From Gemmatimonadota bacterium (GTDB lineage Bacteria; Latescibacterota; UBA2968; UBA8231), in NCBI GenBank assembly GCA_018673255.1, contig JABHDC010000154.1, positions 7,618 to 71,617 of the forward strand: a stretch of DNA of 64,000 nt, in the 5' to 3' direction. Shown piece after piece: positions 49,278-58,239 of the stretch. Each line of letters opens with the position of its first letter. Positions within the stretch are counted from its first letter, which is position 1. The notes under the pieces were generated by a model. The model was not told where the DNA came from. It did no database searches and saw only the letters and a list, made by a program, of their open reading frames with translations. The translations under genes were made by a program, and so were the position numbers.

Positions 49278-51361
49278 GCCAGCGACACAACATCCTGCGG
49301 GCATCGATCCAGGTAGCGGCGATCTTCGTCGCGATGACCGGCCAGAGCCACGGTCAGACTTCAGACTCCTGGGTCATCGGTGGTCAGACAGGCGAGCCCT
49401 GGGCCGATGCGGCCAAGCAGTGGATCGCCCTCGACGACTCGGTGAATCCTGGTGCCGTCCAGCCGTTGCAGATCTCGCACGAGTTCAATGTGATGCGAGA
49501 GACTGTTCGTAGCGCCGCCGTGTCGACGCAACGGAATCTCTTCGGATGGCGCTGGACCCTGCACAAGGGACCACGGCTGATCGAAGCCGACACATTGCAG
49601 GTGGGCTGGCACCCCCGTCTCTGGAATGCCGGCGCAGAGAACGCGAAGGCCCTCTCGACCGAACTCAATCTCGTCGACGGAGATGAGATCACGGCCGCGC
49701 TGTCCTTCAGCCAGAACTCGACACAGAAGAAGAATGGCACCCCGAGTGGCATAAAGTTCATGACTTTTGACCTCGGCGTGTCGGTGCCCATTGACAGCGT
49801 CGTGTTTTTTCCGCCGCAGAGCGGCATTACGGAGGGGCAGCGGTCGCGCGAGCTCTTCCCCATCAACTTCGAGATCAGCAGGTCGAACACACCTGCGGAG
49901 TGGCTGATCTTCGAGGATGAGACGACGTCGATCGGATCCGGTGGCTACCACCCCCTCGATGAAGTCATTGGCGCGACCTTTGCGAATAACAGCAGCGTCG
50001 TATCTCTGACGCCACCGCCGGCCTTCACGCGGTTCCTGCGCTTTCGCGTCGGTCAGGAAATGCGGACGGTCCTGATGGCCGAATTCAAGGCCTTCGGTCG
50101 TGGTTATCCGCAGGAGGCGCGCTACGTTTCAGAGCCGCATTTCTTTGGTACGCCGGTCAGTTTCGGTAGTGTCACCTGGAATTTCACCCGGTACCGGCAG
50201 GCGCCGTCCGGTGAGATCGTTGAAGATCCCACAGCACCGGTTGAACTGGTCCTGAGGACCCGGGCCGGCGGCGACAGCGATCCCATGGCGTACTTCATCT
50301 TCGACGACCTCGGTCGTCCGCTGCGGGTCGAATCGATTGACTACTTCAAGGCGCCGGCCGTAGAGGGTCGCTTCAGTGAAGGCGTACCGGGGTTTCGCGC
50401 GTCACGTGATGACGACACGGAGAACTGGAACAACTGGTCCGTGGCCTACGAACATTCGGGGGCCCAGAACAAGTCTTCTGATGGCAGCAAGTACCTGCAA
50501 TTTGAATTCCAGATTGTCACCGAAGACCCGCTGACCTTCGGCGTTCTCGACAGTCTCTCTTTCGAGGTCTCGCCCCTGCTGGCTGACAGTGCGCTGGCTG
50601 AAGTCTCTCTAGACGGTTCACCGGTCACAATCGAGGGACAAATCGAGGTTCCGCTGGGCGTCGACACGCTCTTCGTCTACGACCTGCGGACCGTTGCCGG
50701 TGATGACGCGCTGGCCGGTTACGATGGCTTGGAACTCCTGGTGCCTGCAGCGGCCCGGTTTGTTGACCTCGAAGTCGATGGCATACAGCTGACCGAAGGT
50801 GTCGATTTCGAATTGGCAGAAGAGACCGGTCGCATCGTGCTGCTCTTCCCGCAATCGATCCAGACCGATACAGCGATGCGCGTGCGTTTCCGGAGTGCCA
50901 TCTTCCAGGCCTCCATCTTTCTGGAGGGACGCATCTTCAATCAGGAGGCCGGCGTTCGTCTGCCGCAGTCGGTTGAGGCCGGCAATGCCCGCACCGATGT
51001 CAGCAGCAATGACGTGCAGGTCATCGCCAGTGACACGAGGTTTGGCGTCCTGAGACAGGTCAGTCTGTCGACACCCGTCATCACGCCGAATGGCGATGGT
51101 GCCAATGACGAGGTGGCGGTCATCTTCGACCTGTATGGTGTACAGGACAGTGGTCTGTCGATTGAGATCTACGATCTGGCCGGACGACGGGTGCGCGTCG
51201 TGATGGCTGGCCGAGCAGAGTCAGGGCCCTTCGCCCCGACCTGGGACGGTAAGGACGACGCAGGAGAGGCTGTAGCTCCGGGCCTCTATCTGATTCGCGT
51301 CGAAGTTGATGTGGATGATGGCACTCTAGCCCGCATCCAACCAGTGGCGGTCGCTTACTAG
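49274..51361 (+). CDS. Large secreted protein with FlgD-type C-terminus (2 of 3)
   Basis: 695 residues. Translation appears to start at TTG 49274, overlapping the previous stop, with GGGAG 7 nt upstream; no in-frame ATG precedes the signal sequence (SIQVAAIFVAMTGQSHGQ). The plan repeats the previous protein: an N-terminal discoidin-like region (KFMTFDLGVSVPIDSVVFFP, LMAEFKAFGRGYPQ), middle beta modules (YVSEPHFFGTPVSFGSVTWN, ENWNNWSVAYEHSG, LQFEFQI) and the C-terminal STPVITPNGDGANDEVAVIF, LSIEIYDLAGRRVRVVMAGR, TWDGKDDAGEAVAPGLYLIR, ending QPVAVAY. No catalytic motif is visible; an adhesive or structural surface role is likely. Confidence 0.82.
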   Translation: MSQRHNILRASIQVAAIFVAMTGQSHGQTSDSWVIGGQTGEPWADAAKQWIALDDSVNPGAVQPLQISHEFNVMRETVRSAAVSTQRNLFGWRWTLHKGPRLIEADTLQVGWHPRLWNAGAENAKALSTELNLVDGDEITAALSFSQNSTQKKNGTPSGIKFMTFDLGVSVPIDSVVFFPPQSGITEGQRSRELFPINFEISRSNTPAEWLIFEDETTSIGSGGYHPLDEVIGATFANNSSVVSLTPPPAFTRFLRFRVGQEMRTVLMAEFKAFGRGYPQEARYVSEPHFFGTPVSFGSVTWNFTRYRQAPSGEIVEDPTAPVELVLRTRAGGDSDPMAYFIFDDLGRPLRVESIDYFKAPAVEGRFSEGVPGFRASRDDDTENWNNWSVAYEHSGAQNKSSDGSKYLQFEFQIVTEDPLTFGVLDSLSFEVSPLLADSALAEVSLDGSPVTIEGQIEVPLGVDTLFVYDLRTVAGDDALAGYDGLELLVPAAARFVDLEVDGIQLTEGVDFELAEETGRIVLLFPQSIQTDTAMRVRFRSAIFQASIFLEGRIFNQEAGVRLPQSVEAGNARTDVSSNDVQVIASDTRFGVLRQVSLSTPVITPNGDGANDEVAVIFDLYGVQDSGLSIEIYDLAGRRVRVVMAGRAESGPFAPTWDGKDDAGEAVAPGLYLIRVEVDVDDGTLARIQPVAVAY

Positions 51362-51374
51362 CCGTCTATCGGGA

Positions 51375-53813
51375 ATGACCATGAGAACGAAATTGCGCAC
51401 ATCTACGATTCTGACTGGCATGAGTCTGTCTGGGCTGCTGCTCACGGTCATGCCTTCCGTGAGCCAAGACCTTGTCTTCGACACGGACGACTTTTCCACT
51501 TGGCAGCACCCGGTGGGGCTCGTCAATGTGGCCGACGACGGTGTCACGGTCAGACGATTCGGTACGACGTTCAACGCGGTGGCGGACATCAACGACCACT
51601 CGTCCACGACGATCGGGAATTTTGGATCGCGAACGGCCCGTACGCCGTCGAGCCAGTTCTCAGCCGACCGGATCCGTGATCAGGATGAGAACACGTGGTG
51701 GAAGCCGAGTGCGGCTGACCCTGTGCAGCTGTGGTGGATCGAGCTGGATCTCGGGCGGGCAGTGGTGGCCGACAAGATCCGCTTCAGATTTCCCGACGAG
51801 GAGGGCGCGCGGCCCTTCGAATTCTTCAATGTCTTTGCCAGCCCAGGGATTCCCGTTTTCGGCAGTCCCACGCCCCTGATCGTCTACACCCGGGTGGGGC
51901 GGCCGATCAGCAACAATACGGAGCGGGTCGTCGAATTCGATCTGAAGTCGACCGGGCTGCGTGGCGCCTCGGGGGCACACCTCGACACAAACTCCACGAT
52001 GGATTTTGACGTCATCCGGTTCATCCGGTTTGAGGCGACGGGTGCAACACTCGATGCAGCGCTGGCGGAGATCGAGGTGGATGGCGTCGGCTACAACCTG
52101 TCCTCCATGGTCGGCTCGCCATTGCGTCGTGAGAGGGGAGAGCCGCACTGGGGCGGGACGACATGGACGTCGAAGGATCGTGACTGCGAAGGTTGTGGCA
52201 AGGGGAGTGGCGCGGACGAGATGCTGGATGAGGATCTCGCGTTCCGCACCTGGACGATCGAGGGTTCGGACAAGGGTGACTGGCGCAAGTCGGGCGTCTG
52301 GCACGTTGTCGATTTTGGGTCTGTCTTCCGAGCGAATCGGGTCATCTTCTTCCCCATCCACGGCGGCCAGAGCCCGGTGATGTATGGCTTCCAGCGAGAC
52401 AAGCAGGGATCGTGGCAGAATTTCGACTTCCTCATCTCCGATGGTTCACCGAGCAACAGTGCCGATCTGGTCACTGAAGGCCCATACCACTACGATTTGC
52501 TTTCTGAAATCGCCAATGGAACCAATTCCAACACCGACCCGCGTTACCGCTCGCATTTTGGTCGTTACTTGTTCGATCTGAATTTCGAACCTCTGGACAT
52601 GCGCCTGTTCCTGTGGCGGGTGACCAAGCCTGAGCAGTTTCACCGAGCGCTGCAGTTGTTCGTGTTCCACGCCGAAGGCTTTCCACGGCAGGTCGAGCTC
52701 GAATCTGAGGATGTCTTTCTGGGCGGTGCCCGCAGCATCCGCTCCATAGAATGGGACGCTGACATTCCGCCAGGCACCCGGATCGAGGTTGATACGCAGA
52801 CCGGAAATGGTTTCGACGAGATCACCCGTTATTACCTGATCAATGGTAAAGAGGTGACCAAGGCTGCCTACGATGCGGCAAAGAAGCGCAACAGGGGTGA
52901 CATCATCGTCTTCCAGGTACGGGATGACACATGGAGCGACTGGAGCGATCCGCACCGCTTCTCCGGTCAGGACTTCCAGTCGCCGTCGCCACGGACGTGG
53001 TTGCATACGAGGGTCAGACTGATCAGCGAAGACCCCGACGTCATGCCAACGTTGCGCTCACTGCGATTCATCGCCAATGCTCCCGTCGTGTCAGCGGGGC
53101 TGACGGGCACGATCTCGCCCCGCGAAGCCTTCGTCGATTCGTTGCAGGAGTTTCGTTATACCATCCTGTTGGAAGGCACCAGCGGCCGCGACGTGGGCTT
53201 CAACCGCGTCATCGTGGGTATTCCACCAGGGGTGGCCGATGTAGAATTCGTTGGCGCCACCATCGGTGGCGAGTCGGTTGAGGCAATACCCGAGATGGTC
53301 GCTGATTCCCTCATCATCACGCTGCCGCCTCCTGTGGTGAAACGGGATTCGGTCGAGGTCATGTTCAGAGCCAGATTGACCGAGACGCCAACCGTCTTTG
53401 ATGCCCTTGTCCTGAATTCCAGACAGGAAGACAACCAGCAGGGCGTCGTACCAGCAGAATTCGATGCGCAGCAGGTTTTCCTGCCGGATGCCATCTCGAG
53501 CAGGAAACTGGTACGCAGTCTGAACCACACATCGACCTTTACGCCGAATGGCGATGGCATCAACGATCTGATGGAGCTCAGTTTCACGATCGTGAAGACT
53601 GATCGCGAACCTGAGGTCTCGATTTATACTCTTGCCGGCCAACGGCTGGCGCAGCTGGAGAGTCTGAGCCAGCAGGCCGGCCGAGCTCGCTTTGAATGGA
53701 ATGGCGAGGTCGACGGCAGCACAGTGCCCCCTGGTGTCTACATCCTGCGTATCGAGGTCGACACTGACGCCCGTAACGAACGCGTGCACCGAACAGTGCA
53801 CGTGGCGTACTGA
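51375..53813 (+). CDS. Large secreted protein with FlgD-type C-terminus (3 of 3)
   Basis: 812 residues, the longest of the three paralogues. ATG 51375 is followed by a second in-frame ATG at 51381 that has better spacing from GGGA. Signal sequence: GMSLSGLLLTVMPSVSQ. Two discoidin-like modules are visible (VQLWWIELDLGRAVVADKIR and VWHVVDFGSVFRANRVIFFP), then beta modules and a region with LTGTISPREAFVDSLQEFRY. The end reads TSTFTPNGDGINDLMELSFT, PEVSIYTLAGQRLAQLESLS, FEWNGEVDGSTVPPGVYILR and HVAY. Between the two discoidin-like parts a Cys/Asp-rich loop (DRDCEGCGKGSGADE) is unique to this member and may bind a metal. It ends 19 nt before the outer-membrane protein gene. Confidence 0.82.
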   Translation: MTMRTKLRTSTILTGMSLSGLLLTVMPSVSQDLVFDTDDFSTWQHPVGLVNVADDGVTVRRFGTTFNAVADINDHSSTTIGNFGSRTARTPSSQFSADRIRDQDENTWWKPSAADPVQLWWIELDLGRAVVADKIRFRFPDEEGARPFEFFNVFASPGIPVFGSPTPLIVYTRVGRPISNNTERVVEFDLKSTGLRGASGAHLDTNSTMDFDVIRFIRFEATGATLDAALAEIEVDGVGYNLSSMVGSPLRRERGEPHWGGTTWTSKDRDCEGCGKGSGADEMLDEDLAFRTWTIEGSDKGDWRKSGVWHVVDFGSVFRANRVIFFPIHGGQSPVMYGFQRDKQGSWQNFDFLISDGSPSNSADLVTEGPYHYDLLSEIANGTNSNTDPRYRSHFGRYLFDLNFEPLDMRLFLWRVTKPEQFHRALQLFVFHAEGFPRQVELESEDVFLGGARSIRSIEWDADIPPGTRIEVDTQTGNGFDEITRYYLINGKEVTKAAYDAAKKRNRGDIIVFQVRDDTWSDWSDPHRFSGQDFQSPSPRTWLHTRVRLISEDPDVMPTLRSLRFIANAPVVSAGLTGTISPREAFVDSLQEFRYTILLEGTSGRDVGFNRVIVGIPPGVADVEFVGATIGGESVEAIPEMVADSLIITLPPPVVKRDSVEVMFRARLTETPTVFDALVLNSRQEDNQQGVVPAEFDAQQVFLPDAISSRKLVRSLNHTSTFTPNGDGINDLMELSFTIVKTDREPEVSIYTLAGQRLAQLESLSQQAGRARFEWNGEVDGSTVPPGVYILRIEVDTDARNERVHRTVHVAY

Positions 53814-53832
53814 AAGACAATGGGAGAATGAC

Positions 53833-56478
53833 GTGAGACGTCGAGCCCCGATCCTGCTGGGTTGCCTGGCAATTCTGCTACAGAGTGTGCCACAGGCCGG
53901 CGCCCAGCGCGCAACTGGGTTTGAAAACCCATACTACACCTCTGGTACGACGGTCGCGCCGGCGACGCTCGTCCCATCTGTGCGCAAGTGGTATCTGCCG
54001 CAACGCCTCTACACGCTCTATGACTGGCGGCAGGAGACCTATTCCAACTATGCGCGTGACAACTACCAGCGATACAACAATGTCTTTCTCGAAGGGTCGC
54101 CGTTCTATGACGTCTACGGGAACTACATCACGCAGGGTTGGCAGATCTACGATTGGACGGAAGACTATCCTTCCAACAATGGGAGTTCGATCACCAAGAA
54201 TCCGCGCTTCCGTTCGTGGTTCAATAATATTCTGATCTCGTCAAGCCACGCCGGCCAGTTCCACTCGTCGCTGATGGTGGGTGATGGGATCCGCGCAACA
54301 TTGACTCCGCTGACCTTCTCGAAGCCCCGCTTCGACGGCGTGCAGTGGGATATTCAGACCGACAAATACGCCCTGACCCTGCTGTCCTCACGTATCAACA
54401 ATACAGCCGAAGTCTCTGATACCGAACTGGGTGGCGCCGTCCCCTTTGGGACCTTCACGAACATGTATGGCGCTCGCGGCCAGGCACAGATCGGTGATTT
54501 CGCCCGACTGGGTGTGACCTTCGTCAATGCCGCGCATCGCAACACCGAGCTGCCCTTCGGCGACAATTCACTCTCGGGTCTGTTGAGTGGCCCCATGAAC
54601 ACGGACTTCGTGCGCTCTGTTGTGGTGCGCGTGACCGATGACTCGCCGGAAGATGGTGAGGGGGGCGCACTGCTGTCGCGCTGGCGGATCTTCATCAACG
54701 GTGTTGAGCATACTGACGACATCAGCCCCACGGTTGAGGGTGGTGTTCGACGGCGGGGCGTGATCGAGGCCAGTGGAACTGACGCGATCACATTGACCTA
54801 CAACATCGAAGACTTCTCGCCGAGTGTGGACGACGAGATCACCGATTTCCGTGAGATTGAACTCATCGAGGTCGGACTCGTCCTGGCCAACGACTATCGA
54901 GTCGAGGTGACTTCGAACAAGCAGACGAACAATCTCGGCACACCGGTTTATCTGCCTGTGCTGCGCGCCTCGGGCAATGTGCAGGATGGATCGAACCAGG
55001 CCTTCCACAAATTCCGCTACGGACTGCCGACGGGAAATCGTGTGGTCGGCTTCGATCTGCAGATCACGGACGTCGGTGGATTCGAGCTTCGGGGTGAGTA
55101 TGTCCGAAATTTCCAGTATCGCCGCTTCCCGAACGAGAACATCACCAAGGGGCAGGCGCTAGCGACGAACAAGGCGGATGCTTTCTACCTCACGGCACAA
55201 CAACGGGCCTATCCGTGGACGATCTTCGCTGAGGCCTTCAGCATCGATACCGATTACTCGACGAGTGCTTTCATCCCCAATTCCGAGGGTGAAGTCTTCT
55301 ACGACAACGAGAATCGGCATCTCTACGAATTCGTCGACGACAATGATGATCAGGATGAGTTGCCGGACTGGAGTCGTCTCTACTTCGGCAGCCGCGTGAA
55401 CACGCGGCAAGGAACCGGATTGCTGGCAGATAACGCCGTCTTTCCGGGAATCGATGAGAATAACGACGACATCTCCGATTTCAACCGGAACTTCAATTCT
55501 CAGCCAGACTACACCGAACCCTTCATCCGCTTTGACGTCGATCCGCCAGAGTTCCTCTTCGGGATGGACATGAACAGCAACGGTGTGATCGATCGCTTCG
55601 AGGATGACAACGAAGCGGACTATCCGTACAAGCGCGGGCGACGTGGATACAACACCTACGCCGGGCTCGAGATCAGGCCAGAATTCAACCTGATGTTCGG
55701 TCGACTCGACCAGCGACTCTTGCGGACGGATCGTGAGAACCAGTCAACCTACATGCTGTTGACGGCCAAACACGAGATCCCTGAGCAGGAATTCAGCATC
55801 TCCGTCATCACCCATCCACGCAAGATCAAAGACGATATCCCGGATGATGTCTTGCTCTGGACGGAGCAACCGGGAACGCGCGGACTGGCGGTCTTCACAC
55901 GCGACCCTCTGGCAGCACAGGATGTATTCGTCAACACCTCCTACCTGGAGGTCCACTACGACCGCTACCTGCCCTTCACGGCGAAGGTGAAGCACGAATT
56001 CTACAATCAGTTGGGTGATGAAGACACCGGTGTACGCGACCAGTCATTCTTCGGTGTCATGACGAAGGGTGAGTATCCCTTCGACATCGAGCGCTTCACG
56101 TTGCTGCCGCGGTGGAAGCAGCTCTACAGCAGCAGAACGCCGCCCGTCGTGTCGACGCTGAAGACTCAGGAGTTGACGGAGATCCTGTCACTGCAGGTCA
56201 TCCGGCCGGTGAATAAGAACATTGCCTTCATTGCGGGTGCCGAATACGAGATCTTCAGCAACCTGCGCGAGAAGCCGGATCCGCTGCCTTCAGGTTACCT
56301 GCTCGATGGAAACACCTGGATTCTGGCGGGGCAGGTGGCGAATCGGTCGGCCTATCTCGGATACGACCTGACGACGAATGTTGGGGTGCGCTGGATCCGT
56401 CGTGACTTCGACGCTTCGCCGGCGTCATCCGAGTTGCTGTCCTTCATCACCGTCTTCGCCGGACTCGGTACCGACTAG
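53833..56478 (+). CDS. Large outer-membrane-type protein, last gene of the surface block
   Basis: 881 residues from GTG 53833, with GGGAG 7 nt upstream; the open frame continues upstream through the previous gene. After a signal peptide (ILLGCLAILLQSVPQAGA) the protein is long, aromatic and Asn/Asp-rich with alternating strands (YTLYDWRQETYSNYARDNYQ, FHKFRYGLPTGNRVVGFDLQ, YLPFTAKVKHEFYNQLGDED, SAYLGYDLTTNVGVRWIRRD), as expected for an outer-membrane beta-barrel with large loops. An Asp/Asn-rich stretch (DMNSNGVIDRFEDDNEAD) may bind calcium. I do not recognise a named family. Its place behind three FlgD-tailed proteins suggests it is their export channel or membrane platform. Confidence 0.8.
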   Translation: MRRRAPILLGCLAILLQSVPQAGAQRATGFENPYYTSGTTVAPATLVPSVRKWYLPQRLYTLYDWRQETYSNYARDNYQRYNNVFLEGSPFYDVYGNYITQGWQIYDWTEDYPSNNGSSITKNPRFRSWFNNILISSSHAGQFHSSLMVGDGIRATLTPLTFSKPRFDGVQWDIQTDKYALTLLSSRINNTAEVSDTELGGAVPFGTFTNMYGARGQAQIGDFARLGVTFVNAAHRNTELPFGDNSLSGLLSGPMNTDFVRSVVVRVTDDSPEDGEGGALLSRWRIFINGVEHTDDISPTVEGGVRRRGVIEASGTDAITLTYNIEDFSPSVDDEITDFREIELIEVGLVLANDYRVEVTSNKQTNNLGTPVYLPVLRASGNVQDGSNQAFHKFRYGLPTGNRVVGFDLQITDVGGFELRGEYVRNFQYRRFPNENITKGQALATNKADAFYLTAQQRAYPWTIFAEAFSIDTDYSTSAFIPNSEGEVFYDNENRHLYEFVDDNDDQDELPDWSRLYFGSRVNTRQGTGLLADNAVFPGIDENNDDISDFNRNFNSQPDYTEPFIRFDVDPPEFLFGMDMNSNGVIDRFEDDNEADYPYKRGRRGYNTYAGLEIRPEFNLMFGRLDQRLLRTDRENQSTYMLLTAKHEIPEQEFSISVITHPRKIKDDIPDDVLLWTEQPGTRGLAVFTRDPLAAQDVFVNTSYLEVHYDRYLPFTAKVKHEFYNQLGDEDTGVRDQSFFGVMTKGEYPFDIERFTLLPRWKQLYSSRTPPVVSTLKTQELTEILSLQVIRPVNKNIAFIAGAEYEIFSNLREKPDPLPSGYLLDGNTWILAGQVANRSAYLGYDLTTNVGVRWIRRDFDASPASSELLSFITVFAGLGTD

Positions 56479-56504
56479 GATCGACTCGGACAGAGGCAGG
56501 ATAG

Positions 56505-56550
56505 ACCAAGGATTTGTCTGGCCGGGATCCCGGCCAGACAAATCCTTGGT
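56505..56550. terminator. Perfect 46-nt palindrome, bidirectional terminator
   Basis: Two 23-nt arms (beginning ACCAAGGATTTG and ending CAAATCCTTGGT, centred on GGGATCCC) are exactly complementary. Followed by TTGTTT on the plus strand; it lies between the convergent stops of the outer-membrane protein gene (56478) and the SurA-like gene (56556), so it can end both transcripts. Confidence 0.85.
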
Positions 56551-56555
56551 TTGTT

Positions 56556-57965
56556 TCAGGATCCCTGTTTGGCTGAGGGGATCACGCCGTCAGGGAAAGC
56601 CTTGTCCAGGGCTGCCTCGTCGATGTGGACCTGGTCAGCAAAACGCTCGCGCAATTCGTCGAGGAATTCGTCCATGGCCGTGGTTTCCGCCTGGCTGATC
56701 AGGGCAGTTCGGATGCTGCCCTCTACGACGGAGAAGTCGGTGATTTCGCCGTCCGTACGCGTGTAGAGGTCGAGATTCCCGTCGTAGAATTTCCGGACAT
56801 TCGCGGCGCTGGTATCCGCCTGGGCGCGCCGCTTGGTTTCAAACTGATACAGCCACTTTGCGAACAGCTCGCGACGGCGGTCAGCCGCCTTGCGACGCAC
56901 TTCCGGCAATCGGTCGAGTCCAAGGCGCCGGGCTTCGGCCACCATGACTCGCTGCCCGGCAAGATTGTCGACTCTCTTCGGCAGATCTCCAGCCTCGATA
57001 TCCTGGGGGTGTTTCGCCCGTTCGATCCTGACCAGGGCCATATAGTCGTCGACACTCATACGCCCCCCCTGCCACGAAACCAATGTCTGGTCCGTCGAGA
57101 ACGAGTCCGTATCGGCATCGATGCTGGCAAGAGCACGAAGGCCATCTTCCTCCAGCTTGATGCCATAACGCTCGCGCAGTCCGTTGATGTAGGACTCCAT
57201 ATCCTTTGCACGCCTGGTGATCCGTAAGTCCTCACGTAGGAATTCTAGAGCCGTTTCGAAGGGTACGGGTCGGCGCGTCTTGAGTGCGAAGACGTGCCAT
57301 CCGAGGGTCGTCTTCACCGGATCCGGATAGATCGAGTCGACGGGCATCGACTTCATCGGCTGCCGCAACTCCTTAAACAGTGAACCGATGCGGAACCAGC
57401 CCACCCAGCCTTCCGGGCCGAACCGTTTCCGGATGCTGGGGCGAGATCGCTCGGCCACGAGGGCACCAAAGGGACGGCCGGCAGCCAATTCAGCAAGAAC
57501 CCCCCGGGCATCTTTTTCAGTATCGCAGACGATGTGCCGGCTGAAGACCTCGATGTTGAATTCCTGGTTGACGAAGTGATCGCGCAATTCCTGATCGGTG
57601 GATGCGTAATCGCCGTGAAGGGCCTGCGTGTCATACAGCACCTTCATGAGAGCCCGACGCTCAATACCCACCAGGTCACTGGCGATCATCTTGTCATCAC
57701 CAACGCCCTGTCTGTAGCCCTCCAGCACGATCAGTTCCTGGGCGATGATCCCATTCAGCAACTGCCGCTTGGCGGCCAGGTCGATCGTATCAAGATGGTC
57801 ATAACCGGACTGCCGTAACTCGGTGGCGCGGCGTTCGAATTCAACCAGGGTGATCGCCTGATCACCGACACTTGCGACGATCTGAGCCGTGGCACCAGGG
57901 GTATTCCCCAGGAAGAACAGGACCAGAGTGGCAAGAGTGTAGAGAGATTTCAATTGGTTTCTCAC
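56556..57965 (-). CDS. SurA-like periplasmic peptidyl-prolyl isomerase
   Basis: 469 residues. After a signal peptide (YTLATLVLFFLGNTPGATAQ) comes a SurA N-terminal helical domain (IVASVGDQAITLVEFERRAT) and a parvulin-type domain with IEVFSRHIVCDTEKDARGVL, ELAAGRPFGALVAERSRPSI, GPEGWVGWFRIGSLFKELRQ and TTLGWHVFALKTRRPVPFE. A long helical C-terminal half follows, with TLVSWQGGRMSVDDYMALVR starting a second, divergent SurA-N-like segment. SurA and PrsA relatives chaperone outer-membrane proteins through the periplasm, which fits the neighbouring barrel gene. The two genes are convergent, so not one operon. Confidence 0.85.
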   Translation of the reverse strand: MRNQLKSLYTLATLVLFFLGNTPGATAQIVASVGDQAITLVEFERRATELRQSGYDHLDTIDLAAKRQLLNGIIAQELIVLEGYRQGVGDDKMIASDLVGIERRALMKVLYDTQALHGDYASTDQELRDHFVNQEFNIEVFSRHIVCDTEKDARGVLAELAAGRPFGALVAERSRPSIRKRFGPEGWVGWFRIGSLFKELRQPMKSMPVDSIYPDPVKTTLGWHVFALKTRRPVPFETALEFLREDLRITRRAKDMESYINGLRERYGIKLEEDGLRALASIDADTDSFSTDQTLVSWQGGRMSVDDYMALVRIERAKHPQDIEAGDLPKRVDNLAGQRVMVAEARRLGLDRLPEVRRKAADRRRELFAKWLYQFETKRRAQADTSAANVRKFYDGNLDLYTRTDGEITDFSVVEGSIRTALISQAETTAMDEFLDELRERFADQVHIDEAALDKAFPDGVIPSAKQGS

Positions 57966-58239
57966 GGCTGAGCTACAGGGGTGATGAGGTGCGAATATGG
58001 GAGCCTGATAAAGCTACCGAGGCGTCGATCACGGTCAAGATTGATCGCGCCAGCGTTAGCACTGGGTGAGCTATCGAACGTGGGCGTGACGCTTCGGGTA
58101 CAGTCTGCTGCGCAGACTGCATGGTGAGGCGAATCCGCCCAGGTACTGAAGACATCATCAACCATCGAACCGGCGCCTGCTGGATGGCAACGGCGTGTCG
58201 CAGCCCCTGTGCTCGGAATGCGAAGGAGGAGGCAACTCG
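57966..58239. other. Intergenic region with a small hairpin
   Basis: Between the FG-GAP gene stop and the SurA-like start. It holds a perfect 8-bp inverted repeat CAGTCTGC/GCAGACTG at 58101-58119, without a T-run. No open frame looks coding. It presumably carries the SurA-like gene's promoter. Confidence 0.45.
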
